Source of the DNA: an uncultured Ruminococcus sp.
GTDB lineage: Bacteria > Bacillota > Clostridia > Oscillospirales > CAG-272
DNA: 29,111 bases
Direction: 5' to 3'
Assembly (NCBI GenBank): GCA_902797495.1
Contig: CADBTH010000064.1
Location: 1 to 29,111 of the forward strand
A model generated the notes under the pieces. It ran no database searches and was not told where the DNA came from. It saw only the letters and a list, made by a program, of their open reading frames with translations. Shown here piece after piece: positions 14,388 to 21,863 of the stretch. Each line of letters begins with the position of its first letter. Position 1 is the stretch's first letter. The translations under genes were made by a program, and so were the position numbers.

Positions 14388-14492
14388 TCAGTGATAGTAT
14401 TCGACAATAAAACCCAATGCAGTCAACGCAGCTATAGCGATAATAACAGCTATTCTGATCAATAATCTGTAAAAGTCATTCTTTTGCTTCAC
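14388..14492 (-). CDS. 34-aa single-pass membrane peptide
   Basis: A short frame starts at a GTG that overlaps the end of the GH26-like gene out of frame. AAAGAGG lies 6 bases before it. The product has a basic N-terminus (MKQKNDFYRLLIR), one hydrophobic helix of about 20 residues (IAVIIAIAALTALGFIV) and a short tail EYYH. The positive-inside rule predicts the N-terminus inside the cell. The strong ribosome site, overlap and hairpin just after it support a real gene. It may help or regulate the neighbouring polysaccharide synthase; that is inference. Confidence 0.6.
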   Translation of the reverse strand: MKQKNDFYRLLIRIAVIIAIAALTALGFIVEYYH

Positions 14493-15444
14493 TTTGCGCC
14501 TCTTTTAATATTCTGAGCCCTTCAAAAAACGCTTCCGTATTCTTCTTATCGTCGGTGAATTTAAAACTCCTGTTCTCGGAAACGTCCTTGTCGAAGAAGA
14601 CTATTGCCGTCATTTTCGGATCCCGCATGAAATACTCAAAAGCATTCTTTATATATTCGCTTCTTGAATTTTCATCTTCATAGGCAGGGGAATAGGCTAT
14701 CTCCGGCATTATGATCGGTTTTCCCCATTTTTCAAGGTTCCGCTTCCCGCAGACGTAAGAATAGTATTCTCCGAAATCGTCGTATCCGTGGTCGTAGTTT
14801 GAAGCTTTATTAGCTGTCGTCCCGACGTAATCGACGTAGTCAAATCCCGGGAAGTAAGGATCGGAGTACTCGTCCGATCTGTTCGGAGACCAGATAAATT
14901 CCACTTGCGGCGCGATGCTCTTGGCAATTTTATAAACGTGGCGCCACGCGGAGATATACTCCGACGGGTCTTTTCCCTGCCACGGATACCACGCTTTGCC
15001 GTAAGACGGACGCATCTCCATCTCATGGGCAAATCTGATCAGGACGGTATTGTCGGGGCAGGTCTTATTGACGGCAGTGAAAAACTCGGTTATGTAATCG
15101 TCATGGAGTCCCTCTGATATTTCATTCAGCGGGACGCTCCACGGTTCCCATGTGATAAGAGGAACGGTGAACTTATATTTTCCTATTACGGCAAGCTTGC
15201 GCTCGTGTACGTTCTCATACCATTTTTCGAACCATGCCACGATCCCCGGGATCTCGTCGAAGGAATCGAGCTCGTTCAGGTCGTCGAGATAGATCCCCGC
15301 TTGTTTTTTCGACAGATCGGCAGGCTCATCGAGATAATACTCCCACTTGTGGCGCTTCAACGCCACAGAAGCTGCGCCGACGACGATGCCTCCGAGGATC
15401 AGGAAAATGATGCAGCTGATCAGGGTATTGCGCTTTCTGTTCAC
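14476..15444 (-). CDS. Membrane-anchored GH26-like glycoside hydrolase
   Basis: A 322-aa protein with an N-terminal membrane anchor (residues 7-28) and a GH26-like TIM barrel outside the cell. RFAHEMEMRPSYGKAWYPWQG contains H140-E141, the likely acid/base, and IIMPEIAYSP gives E248 as likely nucleophile; WSPN and YFPGFDYVDYVG also fit. GH26 enzymes cut mannan or related glucans. The start is a GTG at 15444 that overlaps the synthase stop (GTGA) with GGAGG 6 bases before it; the frame stays open further upstream, but that is only antisense-like reading over the synthase. Paralogous to the lipoprotein at 16934. Confidence 0.85.
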   Translation of the reverse strand: MNRKRNTLISCIIFLILGGIVVGAASVALKRHKWEYYLDEPADLSKKQAGIYLDDLNELDSFDEIPGIVAWFEKWYENVHERKLAVIGKYKFTVPLITWEPWSVPLNEISEGLHDDYITEFFTAVNKTCPDNTVLIRFAHEMEMRPSYGKAWYPWQGKDPSEYISAWRHVYKIAKSIAPQVEFIWSPNRSDEYSDPYFPGFDYVDYVGTTANKASNYDHGYDDFGEYYSYVCGKRNLEKWGKPIIMPEIAYSPAYEDENSRSEYIKNAFEYFMRDPKMTAIVFFDKDVSENRSFKFTDDKKNTEAFFEGLRILKEAQSEAKE

Positions 15445-16724
15445 AGTCCGCCTCCGTTGCCGTCGAGGTCGCGCGTTCCCCAGGAGATCCCGTCTGCGCA
15501 TTTCATAAGGCCTATCACTCTCAGCGGCGCCATGATCATGCTCAGGATCAGAATTATGACGGGGAAGAACAGGATGTAGTGGAGAGGGATACTCTTCATT
15601 ATTTTTATGTTTCTCGCGCCGAATCCGAAGATCGATCCGATGATGATGAGCAAGACCGTGGGAATGAAGCCGAAGGGATTTGGAAGAGTCTCGGCGCCGT
15701 ATCCCGCGATCCTCAAAGCGATTATTACGGCGTTGCTCAGGTATACGCTGATGAGAAGCAGAGGCATGATCATATCGGTCCAGTATATGAACGCCATGAG
15801 TTTGGCTTTTTTCAGCATGAACGGCGTCATTCTTAAATTGTTGTACTGCGATCCTTCCGCCCACCTCAACTGTTGACGGAAAAACTTTTTCCAAGTCACC
15901 GGCGCGTCCGTGTATACGACCGACGAATCCTGAAGGACAGTTTTGTATCCGTTCTTCAGCGCTATATTGGTGAGACTTCTGTCGTCTGAAACTTCCTTAT
16001 GTATTCCGAGAAACTCCTCCGTCATGAACTCGTCCATGGCGCATCGCATGATCGACGTTCTGAAAGCTATCGTCCTGCCCGGAAGACAACCGACTTTTCC
16101 TCCCGCGCTCATTGCTTTCATTGAGCCCTCGGCGCGAACTTCCTCCAAAATCGACGCGAAAACGGTCGAAAGGCTTCTGTTCGGCTTGAATATTTTCTGC
16201 CTTGTCGTGACGCCTCCGACCTTTTCGTCCGCCGAAAAAGGCATCAGGAGCTTTTCGAGAGTATCGGGATTCCAAAGAGTATCGCTGTCGACGAGTACCG
16301 TAACGTCGCTATCGGGCGACGAGTTTTCAACGCCTATTCTGATCGCGTTCCGCTTTCCCGCAACTTCCGTATAGAAAGTCTTGATATCGGTTTTGCCTGA
16401 ATCATTCTTCGTCTCTTCGCGTATCTTTTCGCAAACGCGCATCAGAGCGGGATTTTCAGGCCCGTTGATCACAACGATGATCTCGTCCGGGCACTGGTTT
16501 ACGATCCTTGACACAACGTCGCAAAAAATCTCCTCCGGTTCATCGACTACGGGGATGATCACCGTTGTAAAAAAGTCCTTGTTCTGACAATTATACTCTT
16601 TGTATCTGAATGAATTTATAAATATAACCGCCCAGCGAATAATAATAAATAGCATGACAAGCATGAACCAGTGGTTATTCCCATATTTTAAATAATCAAT
16701 AATAGAGAGAAAGAAAGTATACAT
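15441..16724 (-). CDS. Membrane GT2 processive glycosyltransferase (polysaccharide synthase type)
   Basis: A 427-aa protein of the cellulose/hyaluronan synthase-like GT2 group. Two N-terminal helices (about 17-38) precede the catalytic domain, then three or four C-terminal helices. UDP-sugar and metal binding: Asp61 region VVDEPEE and D146-S-D148. The acceptor/catalytic motif is DDRSLTN (247-253) and the processive signature is QQLRW (284-288). It would polymerise and export a polysaccharide. No ribosome site is obvious before the ATG, unlike its neighbours. Codon use looks AT-richer than the surrounding genes. Operon with the GH26-like gene by overlapping stop and start. Confidence 0.92.
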   Translation of the reverse strand: MYTFFLSIIDYLKYGNNHWFMLVMLFIIIRWAVIFINSFRYKEYNCQNKDFFTTVIIPVVDEPEEIFCDVVSRIVNQCPDEIIVVINGPENPALMRVCEKIREETKNDSGKTDIKTFYTEVAGKRNAIRIGVENSSPDSDVTVLVDSDTLWNPDTLEKLLMPFSADEKVGGVTTRQKIFKPNRSLSTVFASILEEVRAEGSMKAMSAGGKVGCLPGRTIAFRTSIMRCAMDEFMTEEFLGIHKEVSDDRSLTNIALKNGYKTVLQDSSVVYTDAPVTWKKFFRQQLRWAEGSQYNNLRMTPFMLKKAKLMAFIYWTDMIMPLLLISVYLSNAVIIALRIAGYGAETLPNPFGFIPTVLLIIIGSIFGFGARNIKIMKSIPLHYILFFPVIILILSMIMAPLRVIGLMKCADGISWGTRDLDGNGGGL

Positions 16725-16768
16725 GGAACACCGTTAATTCAAAAAAAGCTAAAAAAGTTTGTTTATTA

Positions 16769-16797
16769 ATTATAATTAATTGTTCGACAAAAGTCAA
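16769..16797 (-). promoter_or_regulatory. Promoter of the GT2/GH26 operon
   Basis: On the minus strand, TTGACT (16797-16792) and a perfect TATAAT (16774-16769) are 17 bases apart within a very AT-rich intergenic stretch. It is divergent to the lipoprotein promoter 45 bases away. Confidence 0.85.
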
Positions 16798-16841
16798 TAA
16801 AAAAATAAAATATTTTCAAAAAATAATTATTAAAAAATATA

Positions 16842-16870
16842 TTGAGTATTCTCCAAATATCGATTATAAT
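16842..16870 (+). promoter_or_regulatory. Promoter of the GH26-like lipoprotein gene
   Basis: TTGAGT (16842-16847) and TATAAT (16865-16870) are spaced 17 bases. The two divergent promoters share an AT-rich gap with many A- and T-tracts (16730-16860), which may bend the DNA or hold a common regulator site; no clear palindrome was seen. Confidence 0.8.
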
Positions 16871-16933
16871 TATACAAGCACTTATGACAACAAGTCACGA
16901 GACTTCACACATAACAGAACAGGCGGTATTACC

Positions 16934-17920
16934 TTGACTTTTCGAGCGGTAAACAGAATACTTGCCGCGGCTGCTGCTTTAAATATCATCTTTGCGATAT
17001 GCGGCTGCGCTGCGGCGGATAAACTTAATAACGGTCGCGGCAGTGGCTCCGCAGACGGGTATACATCACTCAGAGACGACGTCTGCAATATCGGGATACA
17101 TCTTTCCGATCCGGGCAAGTTTCTCTCGTTTGAGGAGAAGCCCGATATCTTAGGGTGGTTTGAAAAGTGGTTCGGAGAAAGCAGTACGAAAAAGCTCAGT
17201 GTGTGCGGACAGGATCACGAAGCGATCCCGATGATAACCTGGGAGCCTCACGAGGCGCCTTTGGATTCGATCGCGTCGGGCAAATACGACGATTATATCG
17301 TATCATACCTTGAGAACGTACGGGACGTCTGTCCGGATAACGACGTTCTGATACGCTTTGCTCATGAAATGGAGATGAGACCGAAGTATTCTTTCAGCTG
17401 GTATGAATGGCAGGGTCAGGATCCTGAGACATACAAGTCTGCCTGGAAGCACGTCGTCGGGCTTTCCCGCGAGATCTCGCCTCAGGTCAAATGGGTGTGG
17501 TCGCCAAATCACGCCGACGAGTATTCGGCGCCGTATTACCCCGGGGACGATTACGTTGATTACGTAGGAGTGACTCTCAATCTTACGGTCAAGGAGTACT
17601 ATTACGAACCTTATGAAAACGCCGGGGACTACTATGAAAAGGTCGGGCGCAGGGAATGGCTCGAGGGTTACGGCAAGCCTCTGATCATATCCGAGTTTGC
17701 TTATACCAATGACGATCTTGCGGTGAGGGAGGCGTATTTCAAAAGCGTTTTCGACCTGATAGAGAACAACCCGCGGATTAAGGCGGTCGTATTCTTCGAC
17801 TATGATAACACCTCAGCCAGAGACTTTGCCTTCAGCGATGAGCCGACTCTTGTCCGGATCTTTATCGATGGTATGAAGAGGGTACGCTCATCTGCCTGCG
17901 GTTCAGGAAAGACGGACTGA
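16934..17920 (+). CDS. GH26-like glycoside hydrolase lipoprotein
   Basis: A 328-aa lipoprotein: a basic start, a hydrophobic stretch, then ICGC with lipid Cys25. The catalytic barrel matches its divergent neighbour: RFAHEMEMRP with H144-E145, WYEWQG, WSPN, YYPGDDYVDYVG, and nucleophile candidate E254 in IISEFAY. The start is TTG at 16934, with GGCGG 7 bases upstream; no better start keeps the signal peptide. It is expected to act on a polysaccharide outside the membrane, perhaps the product of the neighbouring synthase. It arose with the 14476 gene by duplication, since whole motif blocks are shared. Confidence 0.87.
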   Translation: MTFRAVNRILAAAAALNIIFAICGCAAADKLNNGRGSGSADGYTSLRDDVCNIGIHLSDPGKFLSFEEKPDILGWFEKWFGESSTKKLSVCGQDHEAIPMITWEPHEAPLDSIASGKYDDYIVSYLENVRDVCPDNDVLIRFAHEMEMRPKYSFSWYEWQGQDPETYKSAWKHVVGLSREISPQVKWVWSPNHADEYSAPYYPGDDYVDYVGVTLNLTVKEYYYEPYENAGDYYEKVGRREWLEGYGKPLIISEFAYTNDDLAVREAYFKSVFDLIENNPRIKAVVFFDYDNTSARDFAFSDEPTLVRIFIDGMKRVRSSACGSGKTD

Positions 17921-17996
17921 CGCTGCTTTGAGAGGAAAGGATAAGAATACGCTGAGCGCCGCCGTTCTTCCTTCATGCATTGAAGAAAATAAATAT

Positions 17997-18033
17997 AAGA
18001 GCAAAGGGGCGAATTGTTGACTTTGCTCTTTTT
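17997..18033 (+). terminator. Terminator after the GH26-like lipoprotein gene
   Basis: AAGAGCAAAG pairs over 10 bp with CTTTGCTCTT around a 14-base loop, followed by TTT and a T-rich tail. It overlaps the next promoter. Confidence 0.8.
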
Positions 18034-18045
18034 ATATGCTAAAAT
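18017..18045 (+). promoter_or_regulatory. Promoter of the STAS/MATE cluster, embedded in the terminator
   Basis: TTGACT (18017-18022) lies in the loop and right arm of the terminator hairpin; TAAAAT (18040-18045) follows after 17 bases and is preceded by TGC, an extended -10. A 5' leader hairpin GCGTTC-CGGAGA-GAACGC (18072-18089) lies just before the AGGAGG of the first gene. Confidence 0.78.
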
Positions 18046-18100
18046 ATTAAACTGTAATAATAGTTTTAAAAGCGTTCCGGAGAGAACGCGAGGAGGTTTT

Positions 18101-18400
18101 ATGCTTAACATTCAGAAAACTGTTGAAAACGAAAACGTGATCTGCGCGCTCGAGGGAAGACTCGACACGGTAACGTCTCCTGAACTCGAGAGCGAGCTGT
18201 CCGCCGTCATCGACGGCGCGAAGTCTCTCACCTTCGACTTTGAAGGGCTCGAGTACATCTCGTCCGCGGGACTCCGCGTGCTTCTTTCGACTCAGAAGAT
18301 AATGAACCGCCAGGGAGAGATGAAGATCGTCAACGTGAACGAGACGATCATGGACATCTTCGAGGTCACCGGATTTTCCGATATACTGACTATCGAATAA
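18101..18400 (+). CDS. STAS-domain anti-sigma factor antagonist (RsbV/SpoIIAA-like)
   Basis: A 99-aa single STAS domain. The phosphorylation loop is FEGLEYISSAGLRVLLS with S54/S55; in RsbV and SpoIIAA the matching Ser is phosphorylated by a cognate RsbW-type kinase, which blocks binding. The rest (MKIVNVNETIMDIFEVTGFSDIL) follows the family. AGGAGG ends 4 bases before the ATG at 18101. Its sequence is close to the STAS part of the 20297 gene, pointing to duplication within the cluster. The likely kinase partners are the ATPase domains encoded by the next two genes, not a free RsbW. Confidence 0.92.
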   Translation: MLNIQKTVENENVICALEGRLDTVTSPELESELSAVIDGAKSLTFDFEGLEYISSAGLRVLLSTQKIMNRQGEMKIVNVNETIMDIFEVTGFSDILTIE

Positions 18401-18481
18401 AGCCTGCCGTCTGTTTTGCAGAGCACGAGGAGCGGCTTGACTGTCTGACGGCGCTCCGTATCGAATATAAGGAAAAGAACG

Positions 18482-20278
18482 ATGAGACTCAGAAATAAAA
18501 ACAAAGATGGAGAGTCGGGAGCGATGATAAAGAAGCTCTTCCGCGATATGCTTCTGACTCAGATAGTGTCTTCCATGACCGTAACGCTCTGTATGCTGGT
18601 CGACAGTATCATGATCGGACGGTTCCTGGGAGTGGATTCCATGAGCGCATACGGACTTGCAAGTCCGCTGCTGCTCGTATTCGCCGCGCTCGGCAGCATG
18701 ATCTCCTCTGGAGTTCAGGTCATGTGCGGCAAAACGATGGGTAAGGGCGACCGGAAAGGGACGAACGTCTGCTACACGGTCTCGGCGATACTCGTCGCAG
18801 CCATATCCGCCGTAGGTATCACCGCGGTGCTCGTCTTCATCGACCCCGTGACGTCGCTTCTCGGAGCGAAGAAGGGCACGGAGGTGTTCAGCCTCACGAA
18901 GGATTACATAATAGGATTTATTCTCGGCGCGCCGGCGTTCCTCTGCGCGCAGGTGATGGTGCCCTATATGCAGCTCGCGGGACGCAGGACGAGGCTCGTC
19001 GCCGCGGTCATAGCGATGACGCTGTCGGACGTCGGGTTCGACCTGTTGAACGTGTTCGTATTCAAAAAAGGAACGCTGGGAATGGGACTCGCCTCGACGC
19101 TCAGTTACTACATCGCGGTGGCGATCGGTATCGGTTACTTCGTCCGGAAGAGCTGTATGTTCCGCTTCACGAGGATCAGTAAGTTCGGAAAGACGTGCCG
19201 TGAGCTTGCGACCTACGGTTTCCCGACGGTCGTCAATCAGATCAGTATGGTGCTTCTGGTCTTCCTTCTGAACCGTATGCTCCTCGGACTGACCGACGTC
19301 AACGGAACGCTCGCGGTAGCGGCTTATTCGGTCATCTCGACCGTCGGAAACATATGCTACTGCTTCGGCTCGGGTATAGGAGCCGTCGCGATGATGCTCG
19401 CCGCGATATTCTTCGCGGAGAGGGACCGCACGTCGATCCGCGAGCTCGTCCGCTCAATGACGAGGAACGCGGTGATACTCGATATCGCCGTGACCGTCGT
19501 CGGGCTGATACTTGCAAGGCCGCTTATAATCCTGTTCCTCGGAAACGCGGTCGACGCCAAGGAGATAGCGGTCGTCGGACTCAGGCTCTTCTTACTGTCG
19601 ATAGTTCCGTCGTCCCTCAACTCGGCGTTCAAGAACTATTATCAGGGGGTCGACAGACTGAGGCTCTCCGAGATAATATCGGTGCTTCAGAACTTCGTGT
19701 TCACCGCCGCCTTCGCGTTCGTCCTCAGCCGATTCCTCGGCGTTATCGGGATCTGGCTCGGATTCGTCTGCGGCGAGGCGTTGACTCTGATAATTATGTC
19801 AATAATAGTGTGGAGGCATCACGGCGAGGTGTCGTTTTCCGCCGACGCCTACTCGATGCTCGAACCCGGATTTGCGGTCTCCTCCGAGAACTGCTTCGAG
19901 TGCGAGGTGCGCACCGTGGAAGAAGCGACCGAGGCTTCGAGCAGGATCTGCGATTTCTGCCGTGAGCGCGGGATCGATAAAAAAATGTCGACTCTGATCG
20001 GCCTCTGCGTGGAAGAAATGACCGTAAACATCATAGAACACGGATTCACAAAGGACGACCTTCCTCACAACGTGGACGTGAGACTCGTCGTTGAAGGGGA
20101 CAGCAGGATCATCAGGATCCGCGACAACTGCGTCCATTTCGACCCGACGAAGTATCTCGAACTCCACCGGACGGACGACCCCGCAGCGCACATAGGACTG
20201 CGAATGGTCATGGGCACGGTAAAAGAAGCGAATTACTTCAATTCGCTCGGACTCAACAATCTGACTTTGATCTTATAA
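18482..20278 (+). CDS. MATE-family transporter fused to an RsbW-like HATPase domain
   Basis: A 598-aa fusion. Residues about 15-445 are a 12-helix MATE/MOP-type transporter (TQIVSSMTVTLCMLVDSIMIGRFLG at the start is the usual MATE opening, but written in parts). Residues about 465-598 are a GHKL ATPase of the anti-sigma kinase type: N-box VEEMTVNIIEH (E511, N515), G1 box IRDNCVHFDP, G2 box HIGLRMVMG. The G1 Gly is Cys550. The ATPase could phosphorylate a STAS partner, so transport and partner switching may be linked. Start 18482 follows a weak AAGGA; ATG 18524 (MIKKLFRD) with GGAGAG 9 bases ahead is an alternative. Confidence 0.9.
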   Translation: MRLRNKNKDGESGAMIKKLFRDMLLTQIVSSMTVTLCMLVDSIMIGRFLGVDSMSAYGLASPLLLVFAALGSMISSGVQVMCGKTMGKGDRKGTNVCYTVSAILVAAISAVGITAVLVFIDPVTSLLGAKKGTEVFSLTKDYIIGFILGAPAFLCAQVMVPYMQLAGRRTRLVAAVIAMTLSDVGFDLLNVFVFKKGTLGMGLASTLSYYIAVAIGIGYFVRKSCMFRFTRISKFGKTCRELATYGFPTVVNQISMVLLVFLLNRMLLGLTDVNGTLAVAAYSVISTVGNICYCFGSGIGAVAMMLAAIFFAERDRTSIRELVRSMTRNAVILDIAVTVVGLILARPLIILFLGNAVDAKEIAVVGLRLFLLSIVPSSLNSAFKNYYQGVDRLRLSEIISVLQNFVFTAAFAFVLSRFLGVIGIWLGFVCGEALTLIIMSIIVWRHHGEVSFSADAYSMLEPGFAVSSENCFECEVRTVEEATEASSRICDFCRERGIDKKMSTLIGLCVEEMTVNIIEHGFTKDDLPHNVDVRLVVEGDSRIIRIRDNCVHFDPTKYLELHRTDDPAAHIGLRMVMGTVKEANYFNSLGLNNLTLIL

Positions 20279-20296
20279 ACAGGGAGAGAAGCAACT

Positions 20297-21859
20297 ATGG
20301 AAGAAAAAATAATAAAGCTTACCGGAAGGATCGATTCGAATAACGCCGCCGAGGTAGAGAATAGTATTATGGCTGAGCTCGGCGATAATAAAGACGTTGC
20401 GGTGGTCCTGAACGCGTCGGCTCTCGAGTATATTTCGAGCGCCGGCCTGCGCGTGATACTCAGAATCAAGAAAAACTTTTCCGACATCAGGATAACGGAC
20501 GTAAACTCTGAGGTCTACGAGATACTCGACATGACGGGCTTTACGGAGATGATGACCGTAGAAAAGGCTTACCGCGTCGTATCCGTCGAAGGATGCGAGG
20601 AGATAGGCCGCGGCGCGAACGGAACGATCTACCGCATAGACCGCGACAACGTCGTAAAGGTCTACAATAACGCAGACGCGCTCGCGGATATTCAGCACGA
20701 GCGTGAGGTCGCCCGCCTTGCGCTGATACTCGGCATCCCCACCGCTATCTCTTACGACGTCGTGCGCGTTGGCGAGAGCTACGGCTCGGTCTTTGAACTG
20801 CTGAACGCGCGCTCGTTCGCGAAGATCCTCTCCCAGGAGCCGGAGCGGATCGACTGGTGCGTCGACGAATACGTTAAGATGCTCAAAAAGATACACGGCA
20901 CGGAAGTTCCCGCGGGAAAACTCCCCGACATGAAAGAGACCGCGCTCTCCTGGGCGAAGTTCGTAAAGGAATATCTGCCCGAAGAGGCTGGCGAAAAGCT
21001 CGTGTCTCTCGTCGAGGCCGTTCCTCACGACGACCATATGATACACGGGGATTACCACACGAAGAACCTCGAGCTTCAGAACGACGAAGTCCTTCTCATC
21101 GATATGGATACGCTCGCCGTCGGACATCCGATCTTCGAGCTCGCTTCGATGTTCAACGCGTTCATCGGCTTCTCGGAACTCGATCACGAACAGATAAAGC
21201 ATTTCCAGGGATTCGATTTTGAAACCGCAGAGAAATTCTGGCACAAAACTCTCTCGCAATACCTCGAAACTACGAACGAGAGAAAGATAAAGGAAGTCGA
21301 GGACAAGGCTCGCATAATCGGCTACACGAGGCTGATACGCCGCTCGATCCGCCGCAAGGGACTCGAGAGCGAAAAGGGACGCGCCGAGATCGCCTTCTGG
21401 AAGGAAAAGCTCATCGAACTGCTCGGCAACAACGACACTCTCCTTTTCTGCGCGAACGAGCTCGAACTCGAAGCGGTGACGGAGAACCTTGACGAGGCAC
21501 AGGCGTTCGTCGACGAGCATCTTGAAAAGGCGGACTGCCCAATGAAGGCGAAGATGCAGATCGGAGTCGCCGTCGAGGAGATATTCGTCAATATCGCGAA
21601 CTACGCTTACAGACCCGAAAAGGGCAAGGCGAAGGTGAGAGTGGAAGTCTCGGGAGACCCCGTCTGCGTGACGATCACGTTCGTAGACCACGGCGTCCCG
21701 TACGATCCGCTCGCAAAGGAGGACCCGGACGTGACTCTGTCCGCGGACGAGCGGGAGATAGGCGGACTCGGCATCTTTATGACGAAGAGTCTGATGGACG
21801 ACGTGACTTACGAATACAAAGACGGACAGAATATTCTGACTTTAAAGAAAGAAATATGA
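20297..21859 (+). CDS. STAS - phosphotransferase-like kinase - RsbW-like HATPase fusion
   Basis: A 520-aa soluble protein with three domains. STAS: residues 1-92, YISSAGLRVILR with S47/S48. Kinase of the aminoglycoside-phosphotransferase/protein-kinase-like fold: about 95-375, with Gly loop GRGANGTIYRI (104-113), Lys121 in VVKVY, catalytic loop HGDYHTKN (250-257, Asp252) and metal Asp269 in LIDMD. HATPase: about 390-520, with N-box E427/N432, G1 DHG (464-466) and G2 GGLG (489-492). All three active sites look intact. GGGAGAG precedes the ATG, 18 bases after the transporter gene. The antagonist, a kinase and the anti-sigma-type ATPase are therefore joined in one chain. Target unknown. Confidence 0.93.
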   Translation: MEEKIIKLTGRIDSNNAAEVENSIMAELGDNKDVAVVLNASALEYISSAGLRVILRIKKNFSDIRITDVNSEVYEILDMTGFTEMMTVEKAYRVVSVEGCEEIGRGANGTIYRIDRDNVVKVYNNADALADIQHEREVARLALILGIPTAISYDVVRVGESYGSVFELLNARSFAKILSQEPERIDWCVDEYVKMLKKIHGTEVPAGKLPDMKETALSWAKFVKEYLPEEAGEKLVSLVEAVPHDDHMIHGDYHTKNLELQNDEVLLIDMDTLAVGHPIFELASMFNAFIGFSELDHEQIKHFQGFDFETAEKFWHKTLSQYLETTNERKIKEVEDKARIIGYTRLIRRSIRRKGLESEKGRAEIAFWKEKLIELLGNNDTLLFCANELELEAVTENLDEAQAFVDEHLEKADCPMKAKMQIGVAVEEIFVNIANYAYRPEKGKAKVRVEVSGDPVCVTITFVDHGVPYDPLAKEDPDVTLSADEREIGGLGIFMTKSLMDDVTYEYKDGQNILTLKKEI

Positions 21860-21863
21860 TAGT

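Noticed and set aside
15445..15894. N-terminal extension of the GH26-like protein
   Set aside because: It lies over the synthase gene in another frame and is His/Arg-rich with no family match; the GTG at 15444 has GGAGG and starts the membrane anchor.
18401..18481. Separate promoter for the MATE fusion gene (TTGACT at 18437)
   Set aside because: The best -10 is poor with an 18-base spacer, and transcription would begin inside the ribosome site; co-transcription with the STAS gene is more likely.
20273..21691. Open frame of 472 codons on the minus strand opposite the STAS-kinase-ATPase gene
   Set aside because: It is a mirror of GC-rich codon bias; the plus strand carries three recognisable domains and a ribosome site.
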